Source: Shimazuella alba (lineage in GTDB: Bacteria > Bacillota > Bacilli > Thermoactinomycetales > Thermoactinomycetaceae). From it: a stretch of 64,000 bases of DNA. Position 1 is the first letter of the stretch. The number at the start of each line of letters is the position of its first letter. Position numbers and translations under genes: made by a program. Of the stretch, positions 43,670 to 53,289 are shown piece by piece. The stretch lies in NCBI RefSeq assembly GCF_009831235.1, contig NZ_WUUL01000001.1:434001-498000 (forward strand), in the 5' to 3' direction. The notes beneath the pieces are model-generated. The model saw only the letters and a program-made list of their open reading frames with translations, did not search any database and was not told the origin of the DNA.

Positions 43670-44605
43670 ATGAATAAAAATAACCTAATATGTGATGTAG
43701 AAACTGGAATTTGCGGGACTTCAACCGATAATGAAATGGAAATCATCGATTTTCATAAACCAAAAGAACAGATCAAACTTTACTACTTTACAGATCCGAT
43801 CTGCTCTCACTGCTGGGCACTTGAACCAGTCCTTCGTAAGTTTGTTGAACAATATGGTCATTATTTTACCTTTCACACCATTATGGGGGGGTTATTAGAA
43901 AGTTGGAATGGATTTGCAGATGTGAAAAATGGAATTAGCAGTCCTTCTGATGTAGCAAGTCACTGGAAAGAAGTAGGAGAACACTCTCGCATGCCTATTG
44001 ACGGTTCCCTATGGCTTACCAATCCTATTCCATCTTCTTACCCACCATCTCGCGTGTTTAAAATTATGAAACAAAAGGACGAGAATTTAGCCAATGTTTT
44101 TTTACGTCGAGCGAGGGAAGCAGTTTTTGTATTTAATAAAAATATTGGAGAAGAAAAGGAGCTCATTCATCTTATAAATCTAATGGGTCTTGATGGGGAA
44201 ACAATCGTGAAAGAAGCAGAACTACCAACAGGTCAACAACTTTTAAATCAAGATTTCGAATTTGCAAAAAGTTTCGGTGTGCGTGGATTTCCTACTATCA
44301 TTATGGTCAATGAACAGAATAAAGGTGTGAAAATTGTTGGTACTCGTACCCTAAAAGACTATGTGAACGGACTAAAAAAAGTGCTCCCAATGGATATAGG
44401 TATAGAAATAAAACCACAACAACCTTTATTTGAAATTCTCAAAAAAGAAATACGTTTATTTTCTAAAGAAGTTGAAGTACTGTATGACCTCGATAAAAAG
44501 CAGATCTTCTCATTCCTAGAACAAGAACTCGATTCCAATTATTATGATATGAAAGAAATTCTAGGTGAAATTTACATCGAAAAGAAACAACCAAGACTTT
44601 TATAG
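43670..44605 (+). CDS. DsbA-like protein of the SpxH/YjbH type
   Basis: A 311-residue thioredoxin-fold protein with the DsbA-family insertion. The active site CSHC sits in YYFTDPICSHCWALEP (about 35-50) and the cis-proline segment is GVRGFPTII near 205. The N-terminal CDVETGICG and the C-terminal charged tail recall SpxH/YjbH, the adaptor that brings Spx to ClpXP, but FrnE-like oxidoreductases are similar. No signal peptide is present, so it is cytoplasmic. GGAAGGG precedes the ATG. Its hairpin-bearing leader and closeness to the copper genes suggest thiol-stress control, by inference. Confidence 0.75.
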   Translation: MNKNNLICDVETGICGTSTDNEMEIIDFHKPKEQIKLYYFTDPICSHCWALEPVLRKFVEQYGHYFTFHTIMGGLLESWNGFADVKNGISSPSDVASHWKEVGEHSRMPIDGSLWLTNPIPSSYPPSRVFKIMKQKDENLANVFLRRAREAVFVFNKNIGEEKELIHLINLMGLDGETIVKEAELPTGQQLLNQDFEFAKSFGVRGFPTIIMVNEQNKGVKIVGTRTLKDYVNGLKKVLPMDIGIEIKPQQPLFEILKKEIRLFSKEVEVLYDLDKKQIFSFLEQELDSNYYDMKEILGEIYIEKKQPRLL

Positions 44606-44644
44606 AGCATGTTTTTAGAGTGCAGAGTTGGCGCCCATCTTGTG

Positions 44645-44697
44645 GATAAAAAAAATAAAAGCAGCGGAGTTATCATATAGCCCCACTGCTTTAAAAC
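44645..44697 (-). terminator. Terminator after the MFS gene
   Basis: AAAGCAG and CTGCTTT with inner GG/CC pairs form the stem. The minus strand has a long T-rich tail (TTTTATTTTTTTT). Confidence 0.7.
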
Positions 44698-44715
44698 TCA
44701 AAGATATAGACATCA

Positions 44716-45951
44716 TCACTCAACTTGATAAACTTTCTTCAACGTATCATCAGATGGTAGAAAGAAACCAAGAACTCCTAAAATCGGTAAAAAGCCAACA
44801 ATCGTTATCGTTTTAGAAATGCCAATAGCATCTGCCAAATTTCCAAATAAAATAGAACCAATTGCCCCTAATCCAAAGATAAAACCAACTGTCAAACCTG
44901 ACATTGTTCCGATCTTACTTGGAACTAACTCTTGTGCATAGACAACAGAAACGGAAAAACTCGTCATCATAATAAATCCGATTAATAATAAAAGAACAAA
45001 ACTAACGATTGATCCTACAAAAGGAAGAACCAGTGTTAATGGCGCACTCCCTAACAGAGAATATAAGATTACATTTTTCTTTCCAAATCGATCTCCCAAC
45101 GGACCACCAAAGAAAGTTCCTACTGCTCCGCTGATAAGAAAAGCAAATAAGTATGCTTGTGAGCTCTTTATCGTGAAATGGTAATTTTCGATCAGATAAA
45201 AACTATAGTAATTCGTCATACAAACAATATACAAGGAACGAGCTAATAAAATAAACATCGTTAAAATCAATGCAATCCAAATCGTTTTGGTAAGTTTGAC
45301 TGATTTTGATACTACCTTTTTCTTTGTTAATACTCGTACTTGCAATTCATTGGTATACCATTTTGCAATATAAGCTAATAAAACGACTGCAATTGCAGCT
45401 GCGATCGTAAACCAAATAGCACCAAACTGACCAAAAGGTACAAGAATAAGTGCTGTAATAAGGGGAGCTAATGCTTGACCTGAATTACCACCTACTTGAT
45501 AAATCGATTGTGCTAAACCCTTTTTAGAGCCTGCAGCTAAATGAGCCACCCGAGAACCTTCTGGATGAAAAACAGCTGAGCCAATCCCTACCAAAGCTAC
45601 ACTAATAATAATCCAACTATAGTTGGGAATAAGTGCTAGTAACAACATCCCGATTAAAGAACACGCCAATCCTATAGGCAGCGCATATGGCATTGGCTTC
45701 TTATCAGAAAACCAACCTATCACAGGTTGAAACAAAGATGATACAATGTTTAATACGGCTGCAATTACACCTAATTGAGTAAAGCTTAATCCCATTTCCT
45801 TTTCCAAAATCGGAAACATAGCAGGAACAACCGCTTGAAGGGTATCATTTAAAAGATGGCAGATACTAATAATAAACAATATTTTGTAAGTCGTAAGAGC
45901 CGCCATTTGATTTGGATTTTCTTGCGTAATCGTTGAAGCTGGAGAAGCCAT
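44716..45951 (-). CDS. MFS exporter, fosmidomycin-resistance type
   Basis: A 411-residue major facilitator with about twelve membrane segments. The N-terminal half (ICHLLNDTLQAVVPAMFPILEKEMGLSFTQLG) and GSAVFHPEGSRVAHLAAG are characteristic of the Fsr fosmidomycin-resistance branch. The central loop is short and basic (LTKKKVVSKS). Drug or metabolite export across the membrane is expected; the true substrate is unknown. The ATG at 45951 follows AGGAAG; the frame is open upstream to 45999 without a better site. Confidence 0.85.
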   Translation of the reverse strand: MASPASTITQENPNQMAALTTYKILFIISICHLLNDTLQAVVPAMFPILEKEMGLSFTQLGVIAAVLNIVSSLFQPVIGWFSDKKPMPYALPIGLACSLIGMLLLALIPNYSWIIISVALVGIGSAVFHPEGSRVAHLAAGSKKGLAQSIYQVGGNSGQALAPLITALILVPFGQFGAIWFTIAAAIAVVLLAYIAKWYTNELQVRVLTKKKVVSKSVKLTKTIWIALILTMFILLARSLYIVCMTNYYSFYLIENYHFTIKSSQAYLFAFLISGAVGTFFGGPLGDRFGKKNVILYSLLGSAPLTLVLPFVGSIVSFVLLLLIGFIMMTSFSVSVVYAQELVPSKIGTMSGLTVGFIFGLGAIGSILFGNLADAIGISKTITIVGFLPILGVLGFFLPSDDTLKKVYQVE

Positions 45952-46219
45952 ATCTTTACTTCCTTTCTTTATTTCACATCCACATTTGTAGAATAACATT
46001 CATCGGTTAAATATTGAAGGTCTGAAACGGTTATGAAATGTTTTATTCTATTATCATTGGACGATACTAAAAAGAAGATATTCCCATCTAATACATGATA
46101 ATTTTTACAATTCAATTCTTTCCTGAGTTGATGAATCAAGTATAATAGAAAAAAGTGTCTTATTTTGTTAATGAAAGAGATAGAGAGCAAATACTGATAC
46201 AAAGGGTGACCACAACAGA

Positions 46220-47047
46220 ATGAACCAATCTAGTACAAGCGCTTTACATAAGGAAGCATTTGTTATTTTAGAAAAAACAAGTAGAACTTTTTTTATCCCT
46301 ATCAGCTATTTAACCGATGGCTTAAAAGAAGCTGTAGCTGCTGCTTATTTATGCATGAGAGCTATCGATGAAATCGAAGACGATCCAAAGCTTCCCACAG
46401 ATGTTAAACATAAATTACTGACAGAAATCAGTGGATTATTAAAAAAACCAACATTTGATGAAACGAGATTAAAAAATTTATATGAACCTTATCAAGCCCA
46501 ACTACCCGAAGTTACCCTTCGTTTAGCCGATTGGTTAAAACTATGTCCTCCAGCTCTTACAGACCGGGTAGCAGAAGCAACCTCTATCATGGCACAAGGA
46601 ATGGCAAAGTGGGTAAACAAAGATTGGCAGGTCCGCTCCGAAGAGGATCTGGACGAGTATACATACTATGTTGCTGGGCTGGTAGGTGTCATGCTATCGG
46701 ATATTTGGGAATGGCATGATAATACTCAAACAGATAGAGATCTAGCTATTGCATTTGGTAGAGGTTTGCAATCAGTGAATATCTTACGCAATCGATCGGA
46801 AGATAAAGAACGTGGTGTGAGTTTCTTCCCTGATGGTTGGGGTGAAGATGAGATGTTCTCCTATGCAAGGCGCAACCTAGCATTAGGCGATGCTTACATT
46901 AAAAGTTTAAAATCTGGTTCTATTCTTCATTTCTGCCAGATCCCACTTGCCCTAGCCCATGGCACTTTGGATGGCCTGTCACAAGGAAGAGAAAAAATCA
47001 GTAGAACAGAAGTTAAGGATATAGTAAGCAAAGTAGTTGGTGAATAG
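46220..47047 (+). CDS. Squalene/phytoene synthase-family protein
   Basis: A 275-residue all-helical prenyl condensing enzyme. The first aspartate-rich motif is MRAIDEIEDDP (about 45-55), with the family FFIPISYL block before it; the second is seen as ILRNRSEDKERGVSFFP (about 190-206), a variant of the usual DxxxD. Head-to-head joining of two prenyl diphosphates to squalene or a carotenoid precursor is expected. No desaturase, cyclase or other isoprenoid gene is next to it, so the product is open. The ribosome site is weak. It is divergent from the MFS gene. Confidence 0.85.
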   Translation: MNQSSTSALHKEAFVILEKTSRTFFIPISYLTDGLKEAVAAAYLCMRAIDEIEDDPKLPTDVKHKLLTEISGLLKKPTFDETRLKNLYEPYQAQLPEVTLRLADWLKLCPPALTDRVAEATSIMAQGMAKWVNKDWQVRSEEDLDEYTYYVAGLVGVMLSDIWEWHDNTQTDRDLAIAFGRGLQSVNILRNRSEDKERGVSFFPDGWGEDEMFSYARRNLALGDAYIKSLKSGSILHFCQIPLALAHGTLDGLSQGREKISRTEVKDIVSKVVGE

Positions 47048-47061
47048 ACAATAGAAAGGAT

Positions 47062-47096
47062 AAATGAGTTACTCTTATGTGGGGTAACTCATTTTT
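47062..47096 (+). terminator. Terminator after the squalene/phytoene synthase gene
   Basis: AAATGAGTTAC and GTAACTCATTT pair around a nine-base loop and are followed by TTTTT. Confidence 0.85.
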
Positions 47097-47723
47097 ATGA
47101 CATTGATTTTCTAATTCCTATGTTCATTACTCTACTATCTCTAGTCTTTTACAAAATTGTGCTTGCTGGTATATTTTGAAATAGCGATACTTTCCATCCT
47201 TCTTGATTTCTTGTTGTAACTACTGTCTGAAGTGCATTCAACACTGGACGTAACTTCATTTTTCCCAACTGATACCATTCCTGCTATTTCCCTTAACTTC
47301 GAAAATGGCATTAGATGATCGTATATCTTCATTCTGTTCGGAAACACAGCTTACTATCAAAACCAGTCAACTCCTCCACTAGCTCAAATACACAAACATA
47401 CCAGCCGCATAGAATCAATTTCTCCGTTTTTCATCTAATACTTCTCCAATTTTACGCGTGATAAAAAAATTATCAGCTTGAACAACATACTCCTACTACG
47501 TCTTTATATCTACAAGTGTTTGTCCTGCTTTCGTCGCTTCGATGTCTTCTAGTTTTAGTATTGGTTGAAAATCAAGTTCATACAGATACATACATTGACT
47601 TCGAGATTTTTTCTCCAAAGCTTTAACAGTAGTTTCCAATATCGCGTGATTAAATTTTTAAGTGTCTGGGTGTGCATTAAACCACCAAATGTTTCATATT
47701 TATTCTCGTTGTTTCTGTCATCT
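47097..47723. other. Decayed, unassigned region
   Basis: About 630 bases without an intact gene. Short minus-strand open stretches such as VVQADNFFITRKIGEVLDEK (about 47430-47490) look like remains of coding sequence, but they are interrupted by many stops and I cannot name the family. Confidence 0.4.
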
Positions 47724-48268
47724 TTATTTGTATTTAATTTTATATTTTGGTAAAATAACTCCGTTTTTATATTGTTTCAGTTCGATCAATTCTAAATAAA
47801 TTTTCTTTATACTAGATCCAAAAAGTGGAATACCTTCTCCAATCATTACTGGATTAACTTTTAACATAAGGGTGTCAATCAACTCATGATCAAGAAGTGA
47901 ACCAGCAAGTTGACCACCACCACTAAGCCAAATTTTCTGATTTGTTGTCTGCTTTAAATGCTTGATAAATTCAATTGCATTGTCTTTCACCAATTCTACT
48001 TCTTTATTGGATTCAAATTTGATTGTTTTCGAGAATACATAATGTTTTATTCCATCGTAACCTGGCTCACCTGGTTTTTTTCCAAATTGAAATCCATACT
48101 CGTACGTTTTTCCACCCATTAAAACCGCATCATATCGTTGAATAGCAGAAATAAAATCTGGAACATGCTCATCATCATAAATAAAAATAGTGTCATCTGC
48201 TACCCATTTAGATCTGCAATGTACCCATCCGCTGTTGTTGCTACATGATAAATCAACTCACAAGTCAT
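47724..48268 (-). pseudogene. RibD-C/dihydrofolate-reductase-like protein with a frameshift
   Basis: The start (ATG 48268 after GGAGGT) reads MTCELIYHVATTADGYIADL, then a stop. One base change near 48215 opens the frame VADDTIFIYDDEHVPDFISA leading into MGGKTYEYGFQFGK and the rest: KIWLSGGGQLAGSLLDHELI, LMLKVNPVMIGEGIPLF. These are the typical blocks of the DHFR-like RibD C-terminal family (YwjB/YyaP-like). Apart from this one shift the gene looks fresh, so a sequencing error is possible. Confidence 0.8.
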
Positions 48269-48707
48269 ATCGAAATTTACCTCCATTGGGATATAATGGT
48301 ATAAACTTTTCTAAAAAGGTTACATTCATTTTTTAAGAACATTACAAAACCCCTCAACCATTTTTCGGTTAGGAGTTAGGTGTCGCCACAAAAAGACACA
48401 ATAACTACTCAAATTTTAAAGAGTCCATATTTATCCATTCATATAATAAAAAGCCTATAATTCTATCCAAATGAGATAGATCATAAATATTTCTTTTAAA
48501 AATAGAATTAGTGGCACATTGGCTTTTCATCATCCTTTTCGTTTCATCATCTTTCATGCTAAAGTGAAAATCCATCTAAGTCAATGTAAATTAAATTTAA
48601 TCTTTTTTTAAATAAATCAAAAAAAGAATATAAAATAGTGCTAATTTTTAGTTATTATAACTTTGTAAATATATTTGCAATTATCTCGACTGAAATAATT
48701 ACCTCTA
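48269..48707. other. AT-rich intergenic region before cstA
   Basis: About 440 AT-rich bases. No gene is seen. A weak inverted repeat near 48346-48372 (CTCAACC and GGTTAGGAG) might be an old terminator. Confidence 0.4.
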
Positions 48708-48736
48708 TTTTCACACTTATACCATGTTATTATAAT
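48708..48736 (+). promoter_or_regulatory. Probable cstA promoter
   Basis: TTTTCA (48708-48713) and consensus TATAAT (48731-48736) are 17 bases apart, 39 bases ahead of the cstA start. The -35 element is weak. Confidence 0.55.
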
Positions 48737-48774
48737 ATTCATAACTAAATTTATATTTAGAAAGGAAATAGAAA

Positions 48775-50859
48775 ATGAAAAAACATTGGTGGTCTTATCT
48801 GATATGGGCTTTTATTTCCGTTCTTGGCGCTTCAGGGTTTGCGATACTCGCTTTAAAACGTGGGGAAACAGTTAATTCTTTTTGGATGCTCATTGCTGCT
48901 GTTTGTACTTACGCCGTTGCGTATCGTTTTTATAGTCGATTTATGGCAAAAAAAGTATTTGAATTGGATGATCAGCGGAAAACACCTGCTGAAATTCATA
49001 ACGATGGGAAAGATTTTGTTCCAACAAATAAATGGGTACTATTTGGTCATCACTTCGCAGCGATTGCTGGTGCCGGCCCTTTAGTTGGACCCATTTTAGC
49101 TGCGCAGATGGGATTTTTACCAGGAACAATTTGGGTCATTGTAGGCGTCGTACTTGGGGGAGCAGTACAAGATTTTATTATTTTATTTGGCTCTATGCGT
49201 AGAAATGGAAAATCGCTCGGAGAAATCGCTCGACAAGAAATCGGTCCTGTCTCAGGTTTTACATCTTTAATTGCAATCTTAGGAATTATGACTATTCTGC
49301 TTGCCGTATTAGGATTGGTCGTTGTGAAAGCGCTTGCCGACAGTCCCTGGGGTCTTTTTACGATTGCAATGACCATTCCCATCGCACTTCTTATGGGAAT
49401 TTATATCCGCTATATAAGACCCGGAAAAGTATTGGAAGCTTCACTCCTTGGAATCTTTTTATTGCTACTTGCTCTGATGGGTGGACAATATGTTGCAAAT
49501 AATCCTACACTCGCTCCTATGTTTACTTTAGACGGGACGACTATTGCTTGGATGATGATTATTTATGGATTTGTTGCTTCCGTCATACCCGTATGGCTAC
49601 TTCTTGCACCACGGGATTATTTGAGCACTTTTCTTAAAGTTGGGACGATTTTTGGATTGGCACTTGGCATCTTACTCGTAATGCCAGATCTACAAATGCC
49701 TGCGTTGACGAAATTTATTGATGGAACAGGTCCTGTATTTTCTGGAAACTTGTTTCCGTTCGTCTTTATTACCATTGCTTGTGGCTCTATTTCCGGTTTT
49801 CATGCACTCGTCTCCTCTGGGACTACTCCCAAAATGATCACACGTGAATCACAAGCACGATTGATCGGATATGGTGGAATGATTACCGAATCTTTCGTGG
49901 CCATTATGGCATTAATCTCCGCTTGTATCCTAACACCTGGAGTCTACTTTGCTATTAACAGTCCTGCAGCAGTGATTGGTACAGATGTAACAAGTGCAGC
50001 TCATGTAGTCACACAATTTGGATTTACGATTACTCCAAATGATCTCACACACTTAGCAGATCAGATCGGCGAAAACTCCGTTATTTCCCGCACAGGTGGA
50101 GCACCTACACTCGCCATTGGCATGGCAACTATTTTCTCCTCTATCATGGGCGGAGATGCATGGATGGCTTTCTGGTATCATTTCGCTATATTATTTGAAG
50201 CAGTATTTATTTTAACAACTATTGACGCTGGAACAAGGGTTGGTCGGTTTGTTTTGCAGGATTTACTGGGTCGATTTTCTCCAAAACTAGGAAAAACAGA
50301 CTGGTATCCTGCGAATATCTTGACTAGCGCAATTATAGTTGCTCTTTGGGGATATTTCCTCTATCAAGGAGTAGTCGATCCTCTTGGAGGTATTAATACC
50401 TTGTGGCCTTTGTTTGGGATTGCCAATCAGATGTTGGCAGTGATTGCTTTGACAGTAGGTACAACCATTCTCATCAAAATGGGGAAAGCGATTTATTCTT
50501 GGATAACGATCGTACCATTGGTTTGGCTGACAAGTGTTACCATGACAGCTGGTTGGCAAAAATTATTTGATGCAAACCCAGCAATTGGTTTTTTAGCAGC
50601 AGCTGACAAATACCAAAGTGCGATTGCTAGTGGAAAACTCTTAGGCGTTGCGAAAAACATGGATCAAATGAATCAGATTGTATTCAACAATTTAGTAGAC
50701 GCTGTATTAACTGGTGTTTTCATCGTACTTGTTTTGATTATTCTGATCGACTCGATCCGAATTTGGTATAAACTTATAGTAAAACAAGAAAAAATCCCAC
50801 TTTATGAATCGAAATATGTTAAAAATGAACCCCACTCTGATGGAGGGATACAAGTATGA
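48775..50859 (+). CDS. cstA: Carbon starvation protein CstA family transporter
   Basis: A 694-residue multi-pass membrane protein with the CstA signature near the N-terminus (FGHHFAAIAGAGPLVGPILAAQ and GAVQDF), the GFHALVSSGTTPKMI block near 345, and a C-terminal part with further membrane segments. CstA-family proteins import pyruvate or peptides under carbon limitation. AAAGGAAA precedes the ATG. It overlaps the YbdD-like gene by four bases, the normal pairing. No CcpA-type site was identified in front. Confidence 0.93.
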   Translation: MKKHWWSYLIWAFISVLGASGFAILALKRGETVNSFWMLIAAVCTYAVAYRFYSRFMAKKVFELDDQRKTPAEIHNDGKDFVPTNKWVLFGHHFAAIAGAGPLVGPILAAQMGFLPGTIWVIVGVVLGGAVQDFIILFGSMRRNGKSLGEIARQEIGPVSGFTSLIAILGIMTILLAVLGLVVVKALADSPWGLFTIAMTIPIALLMGIYIRYIRPGKVLEASLLGIFLLLLALMGGQYVANNPTLAPMFTLDGTTIAWMMIIYGFVASVIPVWLLLAPRDYLSTFLKVGTIFGLALGILLVMPDLQMPALTKFIDGTGPVFSGNLFPFVFITIACGSISGFHALVSSGTTPKMITRESQARLIGYGGMITESFVAIMALISACILTPGVYFAINSPAAVIGTDVTSAAHVVTQFGFTITPNDLTHLADQIGENSVISRTGGAPTLAIGMATIFSSIMGGDAWMAFWYHFAILFEAVFILTTIDAGTRVGRFVLQDLLGRFSPKLGKTDWYPANILTSAIIVALWGYFLYQGVVDPLGGINTLWPLFGIANQMLAVIALTVGTTILIKMGKAIYSWITIVPLVWLTSVTMTAGWQKLFDANPAIGFLAAADKYQSAIASGKLLGVAKNMDQMNQIVFNNLVDAVLTGVFIVLVLIILIDSIRIWYKLIVKQEKIPLYESKYVKNEPHSDGGIQV

Positions 50860-51056
50860 ATGTATTAGCTTGGTTCAAGCCATTTCGTATCATTGCTGAT
50901 TACTTAAATGACATGGCTGGCGTACCTAATTATAAGCGTTATATCAACCATTTTCGAAAATATCATCCAAATGAGATTCCGCTTTCGGAAAAAGAATTTC
51001 ACAAACAGGCAACAGATGAAAAATATGGAGGAGGAAGTATTCGTCGGTGTTGTTAA
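50856..51056 (+). CDS. YbdD/YjiX-like small protein (CstA partner)
   Basis: A 66-residue protein of the DUF466 family, found next to CstA transporters. Typical features are GVPNYKRYINHFRKYHPNEIPLSEKEFH and the Cys-ending tail GGGSIRRCC. Together with CstA it is needed for pyruvate uptake in studied bacteria. The gene is coupled by an ATGA overlap. Confidence 0.9.
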   Translation: MNVLAWFKPFRIIADYLNDMAGVPNYKRYINHFRKYHPNEIPLSEKEFHKQATDEKYGGGSIRRCC

Positions 51057-51061
51057 TAAAT

Positions 51062-51098
51062 AAAAAAGAAATGTTCTATATGAACGTTTCTTTTTTTG
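51062..51098 (+). terminator. Terminator after the cstA operon
   Basis: AAAGAAATGTTC and GAACGTTTCTTT pair around TATAT, with a T-run after. Confidence 0.8.
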
Positions 51099-51234
51099 AG
51101 TAATATAAATTATTTCAAAAAAACTGCCTTTTGTGTATCATTATTCTCTTTTTCAGCCCATACTTCGCTTATAATGATCAATACAAAGAGTTGGCAACGC
51201 TAGCTACAGATGAGAGAGTTTGAGGGGAATTATT

Positions 51235-51783
51235 ATGCAGCATCAGATCGCACATATACTTGATACTTATCATGAATATGCAATTATATTGAGTATCTTA
51301 ATAAGTATATTTATAAGTATTATTGGCTTCATCCCTAGTGTTTTCCTCACGGCACTCAACATAAAACTTTTTGGACTTGTTGGAGGTTTCATCGTATCTC
51401 TTGTAGGAGAAGCATTGGGTGCTCTTGTTTCTTTTTGGTTATATCGACTAGGATTTCAATACTTTGTACAAAACAAAACTTCTGATTCTCCTAAAGTACA
51501 GCAATTATTATCGGTACAAGGAAAAAAAGCGTTTTACCTTATCCTCTCTCTTCGTCTTGTTCCTTTTATTCCATCTAGTCTTGTAACACTGTTTGCAGCA
51601 CTAGGGAAAATTTCATGGATTTCCTTTGCATTAGCTAGTACAATCGGAAAAATCCCCGCATTATTTTTGGAAATTTACTCTGTAAATGAAGTCTTAAACG
51701 GATCACTCATTGGAAAAATAATACTCACCCTACTATCATTAGGGATTTTTATTTACATCTGGAAAATGAAAAAAACAAAATAA
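51235..51783 (+). CDS. TVP38/TMEM64 (DedA-like) membrane protein
   Basis: A 182-residue integral membrane protein with five to six hydrophobic segments and the family core GLVGGFIVSLVGEALGALVSFWLYRLG plus the RLVPFIPSSLVTLFAALGKIS motif. TVP38/VTT proteins are linked to lipid scrambling or undecaprenyl-carrier handling. The ATG at 51235 has GAGGGG seven bases ahead, better than the start at 51220. It is a single-gene unit. Confidence 0.82.
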   Translation: MQHQIAHILDTYHEYAIILSILISIFISIIGFIPSVFLTALNIKLFGLVGGFIVSLVGEALGALVSFWLYRLGFQYFVQNKTSDSPKVQQLLSVQGKKAFYLILSLRLVPFIPSSLVTLFAALGKISWISFALASTIGKIPALFLEIYSVNEVLNGSLIGKIILTLLSLGIFIYIWKMKKTK

Positions 51784-51816
51784 ATTAATAAAAACCAGAC
51801 CATAACAAAAAATTTT

Positions 51817-52977
51817 TCATCTCGCGACTGAGAATGATATTTTAAAATCAAGAGCTTGAGTCAGATCATCTATTAAATCTTCTACGTTTTCCAATCCTAC
51901 CGAAAAGCGTAATAAACCATCTGTTATCCCATGTTTTAGTCTTACTTCTATCGGCATCGCAGCATGTGACATCATTGCGGGATAGGATAGAATGCTCTCA
52001 ACAGAACCCAAACTGACTGCTACTATAGGAAGACGGATTTTTTGGAGTAGCTGCTTTGCTTTTGCTTCACTACCCACATCGAAAGAAAAGACAGCACCAT
52101 GCCCACTCGACTGCTTGGTTTGTATGTGATGACCATCATGATCACTTAATCCTGTATAGTACACTTTTGCTACTTCTGTGTGGTCTTGCAGCCACCTTGC
52201 CAATATTCCTGCATTTTTAGTAGAGACATCTAACCTTGCTTGAAGTGTTTTTATGCCTCGAAGAATCAGCCATGAATCTTGAACGCCTAAAACTGCACCA
52301 AACGAATTTTGAAGCATTTTTACTTTATTAGCTAGTTCTTCATCTTTCACCGCAACAAGACCTGCAATTACATCACTATGCCCACCTAAAAATTTGGTAG
52401 CACTATGCACCACGATATCGAAGCCGAATGAGAGCGGCTGTTGATAATACGGAGTTAAAAATGTATTGTCTACAATGGATAAAAGTTGATTTTCGCTCGC
52501 AATTTTCGCCACTTGTCGTAAGTCTGTTACTTTAAGAGTGGGATTGGATGGAGTTTCGACATATATCCCTTTGGTATTTGGTCTAAGTGCTTCTGTTATT
52601 GCCTTTGTGTCTGTTGTATCCACAAATGTACTATCAATGCCAAATCGACTCAATACTTGAGTTAGTATGCGATACGTTCCCCCATATACATCTTGAGATA
52701 CAATAAGATGATCTCCTTTGGACAACAACAGAAGAACGGTAGAAATAGCTGCCATACCAGAGGCAAAAGCAAAACCTCGACAACCGCCCTCTAGCTTGGC
52801 TATGGTGTCTTCTAAAGCTTGCCGTGTGGGGTTACCACTGCGTGTATAATCAAACAATCCGGGATTATCCAGGTCAAACTGATGAAAAGTAGATGCTTGA
52901 TAAATCGGGATACTTGAAGCCCCGGTTTGTAGATCCAATTCATTTCCATTATGCAGTAACAATGTCTCCATTTTCAT
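51817..52977 (-). CDS. Cystathionine gamma-synthase/lyase family enzyme (MetI/MetC-like)
   Basis: A 386-residue PLP enzyme of the Cys/Met metabolism family. The PLP lysine is in SATKFLGGHSDVIAG (about 195-209), with YTRSGNPTRQALE near 45, SKGDHLIVSQDVYGGTYR near 90 and VDNTFLTPYY near 170. The family covers cystathionine gamma-synthase (MetI), gamma- and beta-lyases and acylhomoserine thiol-lyase; the SAM riboswitch in its leader points to MetI-like synthesis from an acylated homoserine. The ATG at 52977 has GGGAG nine bases upstream and is preferred to 53010. Confidence 0.88.
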   Translation of the reverse strand: MKMETLLLHNGNELDLQTGASSIPIYQASTFHQFDLDNPGLFDYTRSGNPTRQALEDTIAKLEGGCRGFAFASGMAAISTVLLLLSKGDHLIVSQDVYGGTYRILTQVLSRFGIDSTFVDTTDTKAITEALRPNTKGIYVETPSNPTLKVTDLRQVAKIASENQLLSIVDNTFLTPYYQQPLSFGFDIVVHSATKFLGGHSDVIAGLVAVKDEELANKVKMLQNSFGAVLGVQDSWLILRGIKTLQARLDVSTKNAGILARWLQDHTEVAKVYYTGLSDHDGHHIQTKQSSGHGAVFSFDVGSEAKAKQLLQKIRLPIVAVSLGSVESILSYPAMMSHAAMPIEVRLKHGITDGLLRFSVGLENVEDLIDDLTQALDFKISFSVAR

Positions 52978-53055
52978 CCCAAACCACTCCCTTAAAGTTA
53001 TACTAGGCATTTATCCGAGGGTATTCACATTTGTCTGCCTCATTTTTTTACACCA

Positions 53056-53086
53056 AAAAGCCCCTTCTCCCAAGAGAAGAGGCCGG
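53056..53086 (-). terminator. Terminator of the first SAM riboswitch
   Basis: On the minus strand GCCTCTTCTC and GAGAAGGGGC pair around TTGG and are followed by TTTTTGG. It lies between the aptamer and the trans-sulfuration gene, so it is the expression platform. Confidence 0.85.
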
Positions 53087-53102
53087 TTTTATCCATAGCT
53101 TC

Positions 53103-53215
53103 CTCTCTTATCTATCAGGAAAACATTCCTGCAGGAATTGGCACCATATTGATCGATTGGATCAATTGGTTGCCGGGTTTCATCGGGCCAGTCCCTCCAC
53201 CACTCTCGATAAGAG
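53103..53215 (-). ncRNA. SAM-I (S-box) riboswitch upstream of the MetI/MetC-like gene
   Basis: The minus strand shows the S-box core: CTTATCGAGAG, then GGTGGAGGGACTGGCCCGAT, GAAACCCGGCAACC and a closing GATAAGAGAG that pairs with the first arm. The order and wording fit the SAM-I aptamer. When SAM is high the downstream terminator should form. Confidence 0.93.
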
Positions 53216-53289
53216 AAATATCATTTTTATTTGGTTAACAATTTGCACTAGTTATTATAAGGGTATCTTACCTGATAGTAGAAGTCAAT

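Noticed and set aside
47141-47347. 68-codon minus-strand open frame after the squalene/phytoene synthase gene
   Set aside because: No start signal or conserved pattern; it lies in a region full of stops and looks like decayed sequence.
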